A DNA stretch of 59,043 bases from an uncultured Corynebacterium sp. (GCA_946220775.1 CAMIFC010000009.1:1-59043); one strand, 5' to 3'. Shown: positions 16,163 through 23,948, numbered from the stretch's first letter. Notes: generated from the sequence alone by a model not told the origin. Made by a program: numbers and translations.

Positions 16163-16200
16163 GCACTGAACTATACAGTAGTGGTTGACCTATTGTCACT
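16163..16200 (-). promoter_or_regulatory. Promoter/operator region of cmtR-ATPase
   Basis: The short gap between the Mob protein and cmtR is AT-rich compared with the rest of the element and contains CACTGAACTATACAGTAGTG, an imperfect palindrome just before the cmtR start. This is a likely site for CmtR autoregulation. Assigned by position and symmetry only. Confidence 0.45.
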
Positions 16201-16251
16201 CTGGGGAGTTCTGCCGCACGCGCTCCGCGCGCTTGCCCTCGGGAGCTGGGG

Positions 16252-17127
16252 TCACCTCCGCCAGCGGGGCCATGACGGCATCCCGCGGCCCTTCCACGTC
16301 TCCGCGAGGCCGACGACCCAGCGGGCGGAGGCGAAGAGGGCGTAGCCGGCCCCGGCGAGGCCAGCGCCGACTACGAGCCACCGCCCGATGCCGAGCCACA
16401 CGCTCCCGTCCACGTCCAGCGCCCACTGAGCACCCGTGATGAGGCCCGCTGCGGCCATCCAGACGCCCGCCACCAGCATCGCGAGCGGCACGAGCGCGAG
16501 GAGCATCGCGGCGGCGGCGCTCCAGAGCTGGCGCGCCTCAACCTTCGCTGTCGCGGCGATGATCCGCTCGGCCCGCTCGTTCGCGGCGTCGAGGTTCGCC
16601 GTCATCGTGGTCGAGGCATCCCCGGCGACCTGCTCGACGGCCTTCTGCACGCGCTCCTCGGTGCGCTTCTCGATCCGCTGCACCGCACCGCCGACCTGGC
16701 TCACGAGCTTCTGGTTCGCCGCGGCCTGCACCTTGAGCCCGTCAATCGCCGAGGCCGTAGCCGCGCGATTCTTCTGCGCCTCCGCGACCAAGCTCTGCGA
16801 CGCGGCGCTCAAACGCTTCCCGTCGAGACTCTGCGTGAACTCGCCGAGCGTGCTCTCGATCTCGCTCAGCCTGCTCTCGACGCTCGCGATCTGCGGCGAC
16901 GTGCTGGCGGACGGCTGCGAGATCGACGCCCGGTCGATCCGCTTCGTCAGCTCCTCGTCCATGATCTTCTGATGCCCGGTGAGGTCCCTCACGGCCTTCG
17001 TCAGCGTCGTGAGCTGCTGCTCGACGGCGGCGTGCTTCGAGACCAACGTCTCCAGCATCTCCGTAGTCCGCTGTTGCTCGATCTTCTCCGTCGCCCTCGC
17101 CGTGGCCATCGCGGTGATGCTGTCCAT
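16252..17127 (-). CDS. Coiled-coil membrane protein, MobB-like mobilization accessory
   Basis: A 291-residue protein starting at an ATG behind AGGAGGAGCAGGGAC. The first 190 residues are charged and heptad-like (KIEQQRTTEMLETLVSKHAA; VESRLSEIESTLGEFTQSL), predicted coiled coil. Two hydrophobic helices follow (AAAMLLALVPLAMLVAGVWMA and WLVVGAGLAGAGYALFASA), and the tail is short and basic. The topology resembles MobB-type proteins that tether relaxosomes to the membrane. Its first 386 bp overlap the end of the relaxase ORF in another frame, as nested mob genes do in ColE1-type plasmids. In such GC-rich DNA open alternative frames are common, so one of the two overlapping ends may be shorter in reality. 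Confidence 0.65.
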   Translation of the reverse strand: MDSITAMATARATEKIEQQRTTEMLETLVSKHAAVEQQLTTLTKAVRDLTGHQKIMDEELTKRIDRASISQPSASTSPQIASVESRLSEIESTLGEFTQSLDGKRLSAASQSLVAEAQKNRAATASAIDGLKVQAAANQKLVSQVGGAVQRIEKRTEERVQKAVEQVAGDASTTMTANLDAANERAERIIAATAKVEARQLWSAAAAMLLALVPLAMLVAGVWMAAAGLITGAQWALDVDGSVWLGIGRWLVVGAGLAGAGYALFASARWVVGLAETWKGRGMPSWPRWRR

Positions 17128-18007
17128 GTCCCTGCTCCTCCTGCGCGCGGATGCGCTGCTCGATCTCGTTCGTGTACTCGTCCAGCACCTGACCGAACGC
17201 CTCTGGGTGCTGCTGCTCGAAGAACTGGCCGAAGTCCGACTGTTCGACCTGCTCGCGGACCGTGGCGAGGTGCTGCGCGGCCTCAGCGGCCCGTTCGCGG
17301 GCCTGGTCAGCCTTCTTGGCGAACTCCTCGCTGCTCAGGTGCTCCTTCGAGCGCTTGGTGACCTTGAACTCGACGTCGTACCCGGCATCCGCCAGCGCCT
17401 GGCGGTGCGCCTTGTGCTGGCGCTGGAGATTGCCGGGACCCTTGAAAAAGTCCTTCTGGCTCAGCCTCCCGTCCTCCGTCACCGGGGTGAACAGGAGCTG
17501 GAGTTGAGGATTCGTCTCATCCATATGCACGGAGTAGCCCGGAAGGTTCTGCTGCCCGAACTCCTGGGCGGCCCAGTCGAGCTGCGTGCCGATGTACTGC
17601 TCTGCTTCGGCGTTCAGACCGTCCTCGCGCCAGTCCGGGTTGTGCTCGGCGAACCACTTCGGATCGAGCTGCAAGACAAGGGGGCGCATCGCCACGGCGT
17701 CGGCCTTGATCTTCTTCTCGACCGTCGCCAGGCGCGCGTCCAGATAGTCCGTCAGCTCTGCCGACGGCGGCCGGTCGTTGCCCTTCTCGTCCTGCGTCAC
17801 GACCGGGGCACGCCAACCTCCGTTGCCGTCGTTGACCATCGTGATGTTCATCGACGTGCGCGCCGGATCGATGTTCGGGTTCCGCTGAGCGAAGGAGAAC
17901 CCCGCGGCCTGATCCGCATCGCGGGCGATGTGGCGAACGAAGTTCGTCGCGTGAGCGCCTGACGCCTTGACCTTGTGGCTCGCGTCAAAAGTTGCCGTGT
18001 AGCTCAT
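16742..18007 (-). CDS. MobV/Pre-like relaxase
   Basis: A 421-residue ORF; the first ~275 residues are a MobV (Pre/Mob) relaxase-like domain. Key stretch: YSVHMDETNPQLQLLFTPVTEDGRLSQKDFF, matching the family's H-x-D-E-T-T-P-H-x-H...vPvt.dgrLsakd.f. The two metal-binding histidines after Pro are glutamines here (PQLQ), so metal-dependent nicking may work differently or be lost. Residues after about 290 are an Asp/Glu/Arg/His low-complexity tail that coincides with the overlapping MobB-like gene; this tail may be a reading-frame artefact. The protein would nick the element's oriT, probably in the inverted repeats directly upstream (18082-18168). Confidence 0.75.
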   Translation of the reverse strand: MSYTATFDASHKVKASGAHATNFVRHIARDADQAAGFSFAQRNPNIDPARTSMNITMVNDGNGGWRAPVVTQDEKGNDRPPSAELTDYLDARLATVEKKIKADAVAMRPLVLQLDPKWFAEHNPDWREDGLNAEAEQYIGTQLDWAAQEFGQQNLPGYSVHMDETNPQLQLLFTPVTEDGRLSQKDFFKGPGNLQRQHKAHRQALADAGYDVEFKVTKRSKEHLSSEEFAKKADQARERAAEAAQHLATVREQVEQSDFGQFFEQQHPEAFGQVLDEYTNEIEQRIRAQEEQGHGQHHRDGHGEGDGEDRATADYGDAGDVGLEARRRRAAAHDADEGREGPHRASEDHGRGADEADRPGVDLAAVRQHVAADRERREQAERDREHARRVHAESRREAFERRVAELGRGGAEESRGYGLGD

Positions 18008-18081
18008 CGCGCACCTCCCGATGATCCGACGCCCGCCGCTGCGAGACGTGCCCCGGAGCCTCCGGCGGCACTCCCGTGGGG

Positions 18082-18168
18082 CCTTCCGTTCCGGAGGTCA
18101 TCGCCCCTCCACATCTGGGACCCTGCGCCCTGATGTGGAGCCTCTGCGACAACCTCCGGAACGGAAGG
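18082..18168. other. Nested inverted repeats, candidate oriT or replication origin of the element
   Basis: Perfect 17-bp arms CCTTCCGTTCCGGAGGT (18082-18098) and ACCTCCGGAACGGAAGG (18152-18168) enclose perfect 9-bp arms CTCCACATC (18107-18115) and GATGTGGAG (18132-18140). This lies in the 298-bp gap between relaxase and rep genes, the only sizeable intergenic space in the element, and is well placed as the nic site or double-strand origin. Confidence 0.7.
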
Positions 18169-18305
18169 TGTAGCCCCATACACCTTTCCGCTGCGCTCCA
18201 AGGTTCCCGGGGCCCTCCGGGGGCCGCTGCGCGGGCATGCAGCCCGATCCTCCAGCGCTCCACCGGAGCCCTGACGGATCGGCTGCGGCTGGCCGTCGAA
18301 GGTAC

Positions 18306-20528
18306 TCATCGTGCACCTCCCACGACCAGCAGGCCGCCGTTCGCGCGGAGCCGCGCGACCTTCCGCTCAAGCTCGGCCTGACGGTGGGCCTCCGCCGCCG
18401 CTTCGCGCTCGGCCTCGCGCTGGCGCATCTCCGCCATCGCCGCCTCGGCATCCGTGCGGATCGGGCAGGACTCGGTGTGGTCCAGGGCGTAGCCCTGCCA
18501 CTCGTCGCAGATGCAGCGATCGCGGGGGCTCGGCTCACTCGGTGCAACTGCGACCTCGACGGAACTCTGCGGGATTGGCTGCCCGACCCCGGCGAACTCC
18601 GCGAACAGATCGTCCGCGTCAATCGCGTCCAGCTCAGGGCATGCGATCCGGTCGTGCTGCTCCACGATCGGCGCGACCGTGCGCGCCTCGATCGCACCGC
18701 GAACGCGCTCCCGCTCGGCGGTGTCCTTGATCGCCTTGCACTTGCGTGCCAGCAGCTCCAGGTCCTGGCGCATGTGCTCGTACCGCTCGTAGCTCTGGTA
18801 CTCGCGGGTGCCGTTGAGCACGCCGGAGTTCACGAAGATCGAGAACTCACGCTCGGCCACCGGGATGATCACCGGGAAGCGGCGGAACCCCTGCCCGAGG
18901 TTCTCCGCATGGTGCTTGACCCGAACTCCGCCCTGCATCGACTCGTACTCGCCCGCCAAGCCCCGGAGGAACTCCTCGTAACCCTCAGGCCCCGTCACAA
19001 TGTTCACCCGGTTGAGCAGCTGCGTCTTGGACCCCTTGATGTTCACGACCGGCTTCTCGTCCGGCTCGCGCCACGGGCCGAGAATGCGGAAGAGCATTCC
19101 CCGGCTCTTCGCCGTGCGGATCATGTCGCCGACGCGCATGTCCTCCCAGATCACGACCAGCTCGCCGTCGTATCCCTCCCACGAGACGTTCTCGCCGCCG
19201 ACCTTGAAGTACGGCTTGTCCGCGTCCGGGGCCAGGGCGCGAGCGAGCGCCTTCGCGAGCAGGTCCTTGCCCGTGCCGCCCTCGCCGAACACGTAGAAGT
19301 TCATGACCGACTCCGGCGCGTCCTGGTGCGAGAGGAAGTCGCCGCGCAGCTTCTGAAAATGCGCCAGGTTGCCCTTCGCAAAGTAGATCGCAGGCTCCTG
19401 ATCACGGACCTGCTTCAGCGTCAGCGAACCCTTGCCCACGGCCTGGAAGAGCTTGCTCAGCTTCGCGCTGCCGCCGCCCTCCGCGGCGGTGCGGCGCATC
19501 GCCATGTGCGCGTCCAGCTCCCGGCCGAAATCGAAGTTCGCGACGATCCGCCCGCGCCCGTACTGGTACTTGCCGGGCTTGCCCTCCTGCGTCTTGTCCA
19601 CGAGGTAGTGCCGATCCGACTGGTGGATGCCGGGGGTTGCGTCCCTCCCGCGCGATTCGTGCGGCAGGTACTCGGCGAGGTCGAAAAACGCCTTCTCCGC
19701 AGCGCCTCGGCCCTTGTGCTCGGTGCCGTCCTGCTCCGCGGTCTCCTTCGGCGGCTTCACCCGCGCCGAAGGGATCGAGAAGGCATCGGAGACCGTGCGG
19801 ATCGTGGGGCGCGGACCGTCCGCATCGGCGACCCACAGCACCATGTGCGCGTGCAGGCCCTTGATTCCGCAGCACACCGTCTCGCCGGTGCCCTCGTCCA
19901 CCTCGACCAGGCGGTCGTACGGGTGCCACACGTAGGCCCAGCGGTGGAGGCGATCGCCCAGCGCCGCGAGGCCCTCGTCGATCTGCTCCTGCGTGAGCAT
20001 GACCTCGCCGGTCTCCGGGTGCTCCCGGTACTGCATCACTGAGAACACGCGCGACTGCATCCGTGCGCGCTTCACCTGCTCCGAGCTCTCCGCAGCCTTC
20101 GCCCGGGCGAAAAAATCCTTCGCCTCGGCGACCTGCGCGGGCGTGGATTCGACCACGAACGCCTCAACCTCATCACCGGGATCGGCCCCCGGCACGTCCA
20201 TCTCGGCGAAGTCCACGGGTGCAGCCGAAGTAGGTGCCTGTGCAGCCGTTTCCGAAACGGATGCGCGGCCACCCAAGGAAGGCCGCGCATGCATTGCGGC
20301 GGTAGATCCCAGGTCAGAGCTGAGATCGGCGGTCGTGTCGGAGCCAGCGGAATCGCTCTGTGCAGCCGTATAGCCGTTTTCTTCGAGAAGGTCCTCGACG
20401 GCGAGAACCGGGTTCGCGACATTCGGATCGACGACGGGCAGCCCGCCTTCGGCGGGTGCCAGGCCAGGCCCTCCGGGCGGGGTCAGGTCGGCGGACACGA
20501 GGGCGCTTGTGCGTTCGGCGGCGTTCAT
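18306..20528 (-). CDS. Replication initiator: HUH endonuclease fused to an SF3-like helicase/ATPase
   Basis: About 740 residues from the ATG at 20528 (overlapping the upstream small gene by 4 bp). N-terminal ~150 residues are acidic and disordered. A candidate HUH nuclease follows, with HRWAYVWHPYDRL and the HxH motif GLHAHMVLWV. A candidate catalytic tyrosine lies in SDRHYLVDK or KYQYGRGR. The helicase part carries Walker A GEGGTGKDLLAK, Walker B-like LVVIWEDMRVGD and a motif-C-like stretch ending in Asn (LLNRVNIVTG). The C-terminal ~120 residues are charged, coiled-coil-like. HUH plus superfamily-3 helicase is the plan of rolling-circle Reps related to CRESS-DNA viruses and bacterial pCRESS-type plasmids. 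Family membership is inferred from motif order. It likely replicates the excised circle. Confidence 0.75.
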   Translation of the reverse strand: MNAAERTSALVSADLTPPGGPGLAPAEGGLPVVDPNVANPVLAVEDLLEENGYTAAQSDSAGSDTTADLSSDLGSTAAMHARPSLGGRASVSETAAQAPTSAAPVDFAEMDVPGADPGDEVEAFVVESTPAQVAEAKDFFARAKAAESSEQVKRARMQSRVFSVMQYREHPETGEVMLTQEQIDEGLAALGDRLHRWAYVWHPYDRLVEVDEGTGETVCCGIKGLHAHMVLWVADADGPRPTIRTVSDAFSIPSARVKPPKETAEQDGTEHKGRGAAEKAFFDLAEYLPHESRGRDATPGIHQSDRHYLVDKTQEGKPGKYQYGRGRIVANFDFGRELDAHMAMRRTAAEGGGSAKLSKLFQAVGKGSLTLKQVRDQEPAIYFAKGNLAHFQKLRGDFLSHQDAPESVMNFYVFGEGGTGKDLLAKALARALAPDADKPYFKVGGENVSWEGYDGELVVIWEDMRVGDMIRTAKSRGMLFRILGPWREPDEKPVVNIKGSKTQLLNRVNIVTGPEGYEEFLRGLAGEYESMQGGVRVKHHAENLGQGFRRFPVIIPVAEREFSIFVNSGVLNGTREYQSYERYEHMRQDLELLARKCKAIKDTAERERVRGAIEARTVAPIVEQHDRIACPELDAIDADDLFAEFAGVGQPIPQSSVEVAVAPSEPSPRDRCICDEWQGYALDHTESCPIRTDAEAAMAEMRQREAEREAAAEAHRQAELERKVARLRANGGLLVVGGAR

Positions 20529-20773
20529 CGAGCACCGCCCTTGCGGTAGCGCTTGATGACGGCCTGGTGCGTGACCCCGAGGGCGTCGCCGATCTTGGCC
20601 CAGGTCACACCGTCGGCGCGGGCATCGGCGACGGCGATCTCGACGGCCTCCTCCAGCACGGAGCGGAGCACACCGAGGTCGTAGAGGTGCGCCTCGCTGT
20701 CGGCGAGGGCGGGATCGCCCAGACGCCAGCGGAAGCCGTTCACGTAGTCGAAAGCGGTGGAGTTGGCGCTCAT
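20525..20773 (-). CDS. Small helix-turn-helix protein of the element
   Basis: An 82-residue protein. The C-terminal half, AVADARADGVTWAKIGDALGVTHQAVIKRYRKGG, is a clear helix-turn-helix (WAKIGDALGVTHQAVIKRY). Start and stop overlap the neighbouring genes by a few bases (ATGA at both ends), so it is made together with the Rep protein and may control copy number or excision. The N-terminal half is not recognisable. Confidence 0.7.
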   Translation of the reverse strand: MSANSTAFDYVNGFRWRLGDPALADSEAHLYDLGVLRSVLEEAVEIAVADARADGVTWAKIGDALGVTHQAVIKRYRKGGAR

Positions 20774-20985
20774 CAGCGATCACCGCCCATCACAGCGGCG
20801 ACCGCGGCGCGCTGGCGCGGGGTCAGCGGCGTGCGGGCCAGGCGCTCACCAGCTCGGCGACCGGCGGCGAGGGCGGCAGCGATGACGGGATCGAGCCCAT
20901 CAGCCTGCGGAACGGGGTTCAGGTCCTGGTCGAGCCCAGGACGGTCCAGCGCAGATGCGCGGGGAGCGTCGATAACGACAGACAT
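20773..20985 (-). CDS. Small hypothetical protein of the element
   Basis: A 70-residue Ala/Arg/Pro-rich protein (TPLTPRQRAAVAAVMGGDR at the C-terminus) that overlaps the next gene by one base. No known domain is recognised. Its position as first gene of the small-HTH/Rep unit and its tight coupling support it being real. Preceded by GAGGACTTCCG, a plausible ribosome-binding region. Confidence 0.5.
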   Translation of the reverse strand: MSVVIDAPRASALDRPGLDQDLNPVPQADGLDPVIAAALAAGRRAGERLARTPLTPRQRAAVAAVMGGDR

Positions 20986-21121
20986 CGGAAGTCCTCAAAC
21001 ATGAGTGTGCTTCCGGTTCCCCGCCACGTTCGTTGGGCTGTTTGACCGGCTACTCATCCGGGAGCAGAACCCCGCGCTTCTAAGTCGCGGCCCCGGTGGG
21101 ATCTTCTTGTCTGCAACCATT

Positions 21122-21168
21122 CTCCCATGACTCGACTCACCAGTCCACTGACGAGTCGACTCGCGTGT
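21122..21168. promoter_or_regulatory. GACTCG/CGAGTC repeat cluster between integrase and the rep unit
   Basis: Within the 182-bp gap 20986-21167, GACTCGACTC and ACGAGTCGACTC-like units recur in direct and inverted order with CAGTCCACTG between them, directly after the integrase stop. This suggests binding sites for a small regulator (for example the HTH protein) or a terminator for the integrase transcript. Confidence 0.4.
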
Positions 21169-22604
21169 CAGTCGCGACGCGGCTCTATTCGAATGAGGTC
21201 GGGGTCGAACTTCACGTGGCCGGGAGCGATGGGCTCGATGGTCACCGTCACCAGCTCGTCCACGAGCATCCGGCGACGGTCCACGTCCAACGCCCTCCAC
21301 TTCGACTCGACGACCTCTCGGCGCTCCGCGGTACCGACCGGCTCGTCCACGTCCGCGAGCAGCTTCGCCGCCACCGACACCGAGCGGTCGAGCAGCTCCG
21401 CGTCGATTTCGTCGATGCGGGCCTTCACGCCATTGATCGCCGCGGTGATCTCCAGGACCGGCTGGTGGATGTCGCGCAGCAGTGGACTCAGCTCCTTCAC
21501 GCGCTCGACCAGGGCGTTCCGTTCGGTCAGCAGCTCCTCGCGGTCAGGCCCCTCATCCTCCTGCGGCATCACGAGGTCGTGCACGTCCACCGACGAGAGT
21601 CGGGTGAGCACAGCCTCCGTGACCATCGCATCGACGGGCTCGCGCTGGCGGGTGAGGTGGAACTTCTCGCCGCATCGGTATGTCGGCTGCTTGCGGCTGT
21701 TAGATCCCGAGACGAGCGTCGCGCCGCACTTCCCGCACAACCCAATCCCGGACAGCAGGTACTTCGGCTGATTGCCTTGCCTCGCCGACCTCCGCACGTT
21801 GTCCTCCAGCTTCGCCACCGCAGCCCGCCACGTCTGCTCGCTGACGATGGGCGGAAACGCCTTACCCTTCACCGGGTACAGCTCGCCCGACGAGTAGTGC
21901 TTGATGTAGCCAGCGTATTGGGGGTTCGCCAACAGGTACCGCACGGCATCGACGGAGAACTCCGACCCGCGGGCGGTTCGATGCCCTGCTTCGTTCAGGT
22001 CCTCACGGATGCGCCGGATCGACAGCGACGGCTCGCCGAGGAACGCATCGAACGCCCGCCGCACTGCTTCGGCCTCCTCTGGGATCAACTCGCCATCTCT
22101 CGTCCACCCGAACGCCTTCCAGGCCGAAGTGGGGATGCCCTCTGCGCGTCGGCGCTCGTTCGACCTGATCTGACGCTCAGCCTTGCGCCGGGCCTCGAAC
22201 CGGGCGAGAGCCGCGAGCATCGTCGCCCGGAACTCTCCGTCGGCCGTCGAGAGGTCGATCTCGCCGTCGACGGTGACGACCCGCAGGCCGAGGTCGATCA
22301 GAGTGTTCAGGTCCTTCGTGCTGCGCAGGAGGCGGTCCATGTCCACGGCGACGACCATCGAGAACCGGCCCGCACGGGCGTCGTCCAGCATCTCGGCCCA
22401 CCGCGTGCCAGCGCGGCGCTTCTTCGTCGCCGACACCGCGTTGTCGTCGTAGACCTCGACGACCTCCCAGTCCTTGGCCTCGGCCAGTGCCCTGATCTTC
22501 CGCAGTTGGGTCTCGACGGTCCACCGATCGCCCTTGCGGTCCATCGAAGCGCGGACGTACGCCGCAACCTCGTTCGTCTTCCTCAGCGATACCAGTTCAA
22601 CCAT
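21168..22604 (-). CDS. Large serine integrase
   Basis: A 478-residue serine recombinase. Resolvase-type catalytic domain (about 1-145) with the nucleophile Ser20 in YVRASMDRKG, and the conserved arginines of DMDRLLRSTKDL. A recombinase domain follows (RRAFDAFLGEPSLSIRRIREDLNEAG, about 200-250), then a zinc ribbon (LCGKCGATL...YRCGEK, about 310-335) and a coiled-coil C-terminal region. It lies immediately inside attR (22649), the usual place, and should catalyse attP x attB integration; excision normally needs a directionality factor, perhaps one of the two small genes upstream of rep. The ATG at 22604 is well placed. Confidence 0.95.
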   Translation of the reverse strand: MVELVSLRKTNEVAAYVRASMDRKGDRWTVETQLRKIRALAEAKDWEVVEVYDDNAVSATKKRRAGTRWAEMLDDARAGRFSMVVAVDMDRLLRSTKDLNTLIDLGLRVVTVDGEIDLSTADGEFRATMLAALARFEARRKAERQIRSNERRRAEGIPTSAWKAFGWTRDGELIPEEAEAVRRAFDAFLGEPSLSIRRIREDLNEAGHRTARGSEFSVDAVRYLLANPQYAGYIKHYSSGELYPVKGKAFPPIVSEQTWRAAVAKLEDNVRRSARQGNQPKYLLSGIGLCGKCGATLVSGSNSRKQPTYRCGEKFHLTRQREPVDAMVTEAVLTRLSSVDVHDLVMPQEDEGPDREELLTERNALVERVKELSPLLRDIHQPVLEITAAINGVKARIDEIDAELLDRSVSVAAKLLADVDEPVGTAERREVVESKWRALDVDRRRMLVDELVTVTIEPIAPGHVKFDPDLIRIEPRRD

Positions 22605-22647
22605 GCGGCCCAGTCTATTACAACCGGCGTTACAACTCCGATATGTG

Positions 22648-22896
22648 CTAGCGCATGTCGATCACGCCGGTGCCGACTTCGATGTGTTCGGTGGAGCCCG
22701 CGATCGCTCCGAGGAGCGCCATCGGCGAGGCGTTCTGTGGAGCGAAGTGGTGCACGCGGAAGTAGGCGCCGTTCACGCCGATTTTGTCGGCTTCTTGGGC
22801 GAGTGTCAGCGCGTCGCGCAGCGTGGTGCTCGCGCCGGGTCCGGGGTTGTTTCCGATGGCGTGGTGGCCGAAGCTTAAGAATCCAAATGCCTTCAT
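22648..22896 (-). pseudogene. Luciferase-like monooxygenase, N-terminal portion
   Basis: 82 residues (MKAFGFLSFGHHAIGNNPG ... HIEVGTGVIDMR) forming the first strands and helices of an LLM-class flavin-dependent oxidoreductase, with a good ribosome-binding site (AAAGGAGCGACC). The frame ends at a TAG created by the element's right end. The remaining coding sequence resumes at 13879. A dispersed motif copy lies about 55 bp upstream (core 22952). Confidence 0.9.
22649..22660 (+). repeat. attR core of the integrated element
   Basis: TAGCGCATGTCG, identical to attL at 13868-13879. On the - strand the core spans codons Asp-Met-Arg-Tyr of the interrupted monooxygenase, and the reading phase is the same on both sides. 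Confidence 0.85.
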
Positions 22897-22937
22897 TGTG
22901 GTCGCTCCTTTGCGAGGATTCCCGGCGTTGTTTGTGG

Positions 22938-22960
22938 TTTTTATTTCTTCAGGACGCCAG
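22938..22960 (-). repeat. Dispersed motif copy upstream of the interrupted monooxygenase
   Basis: Reads on the - strand as CTGGCGTCCTGAAGAAATAA, an intergenic copy in the shared upstream region of the monooxygenase and sulfurtransferase genes. Confidence 0.55.
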
Positions 22961-23067
22961 GTAGTTGACGTGTCTACTATATCCCGATTGTTCCTCTTTG
23001 GCTATCCCCATCAGTGGCGATCAACCTCACAGAACGCGTCGCCGATAACACCTCTAGTATGAGAGCC

Positions 23068-23937
23068 ATGAGTGACACTTCCGAGGGAGCGCTGTCCGCG
23101 CACTCCAGCCCGTTTATTTCCGGTCAAGAACTTTATGCAGCTATCAGCCGTGGGGATCGGCTGACAATCCTCGACTCTCACTGGGCCAAGACCGAAAACA
23201 GTGCCTGGGAAGCTTATGTTGGCCAGCACATTCCTGGCGCCATGTTTTGTAACCCGCTGACTGACCTCGCGGCGGTGCCGTCCCGGGCATATGGTCGCAA
23301 CCCGATGCCCGCCATCGACATCCTGCAACGCAAGATCACGAACTGGGGGATTAAAAAGGGTCGCCCTGTGGTGATTTACGATGCCGGCCGTAACATCTAT
23401 GCGGCGCGTGCGTGGTGGGTGCTGCGGTGGGCTGGCGTCGAAAATGTCAAGATCCTCAACGGTGGTACGTCGCAGTGGGAAGCGGCGGGCGGGGACGTCG
23501 CTGGCGGTATTGGCGCGCTGCGTGGGCGAGGGAACCACAAGGTCATGCCACGCTCGATGCCGGAGCTCTATATCAACGAAATTGACGAATGGAAGCGCGA
23601 TTTCCAGCTGATCGATTGCCGTGGTGAGCAGCGGTATCGGGGCATTAAGGAACCTTACGATCATCAGGGTGGTCACATCCCCGGCGCGATCAATATTCCA
23701 AATGCGGAGCTGCTGGATTCCGATGGTTTGGTGGACACTCCGGAACGCGTGCGCGCGGTCCTGGCTGGCCACGGCGTGACGGATGCGACGACCGTCGCCG
23801 CATACTCCGGGTCGGGTCTGCATTCCGCGCTCTTTATCGCTGCGATGGAGCATGCTGGCATTAGCGTTGGGCGCCATTTCGTTGGAGGTTGGTCCCAATG
23901 GTCGGCTTCTTCCTCGAGAAAGATCGCCCGTGGTTAA
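23068..23937 (+). CDS. Tandem-rhodanese sulfurtransferase lacking the catalytic cysteine
   Basis: About 289 residues with two rhodanese domains. The N-terminal inactive domain covers about 12-135 (LTILDSHW; HIPGAMFCNP; VVIYDAGRNIYAARAWWVLRWAG) and the C-terminal domain 165-285 (FQLIDCRGEQRYRG; GHIPGAINIPN). Thiosulfate or mercaptopyruvate sulfurtransferases carry a catalytic Cys at the start of the active loop, usually CGSGVTA. Here the loop reads AYSGSGLHSA, with Ser (codon TCC) in that position. Classic persulfide chemistry is therefore not expected unless another Cys acts. ATG at 23068 or 23059 are both possible; a GTG at 23014 is less likely. A short gap and the same direction link it to the EIIA-like gene. 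Confidence 0.8.
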   Translation: MSDTSEGALSAHSSPFISGQELYAAISRGDRLTILDSHWAKTENSAWEAYVGQHIPGAMFCNPLTDLAAVPSRAYGRNPMPAIDILQRKITNWGIKKGRPVVIYDAGRNIYAARAWWVLRWAGVENVKILNGGTSQWEAAGGDVAGGIGALRGRGNHKVMPRSMPELYINEIDEWKRDFQLIDCRGEQRYRGIKEPYDHQGGHIPGAINIPNAELLDSDGLVDTPERVRAVLAGHGVTDATTVAAYSGSGLHSALFIAAMEHAGISVGRHFVGGWSQWSASSSRKIARG

Positions 23938-23948
23938 AGTAGTTAAGC

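Larger units (their letters stand above)
13868..22660. mobile_element. 8.8-kb integrative mobilizable element carrying a cadmium/metal resistance pair
   Basis: Bounded by the 12-bp direct repeat TAGCGCATGTCG. Every gene is on the - strand: metal P-type ATPase, CmtR, coiled-coil membrane Mob protein, MobV-like relaxase, a nested inverted repeat, HUH/helicase Rep, two small proteins and a large serine integrase next to attR. GC content is visibly higher than the flanking chromosome, and the dispersed GGGTGGCGTCC motif is absent. There are no conjugation (type IV secretion) genes, so transfer would need a helper. It interrupts a luciferase-like monooxygenase gene in frame at a Met-Arg-Tyr codon. 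Confidence 0.9.

Noticed and set aside
18237..20042. 601-codon + strand frame over rep
   Set aside because: Leu/Arg/Val-rich shadow; the - strand protein shows Walker and HUH motifs.
21096..22964. 622-codon + strand frame over the integrase gene
   Set aside because: Antisense shadow of a clear serine recombinase.
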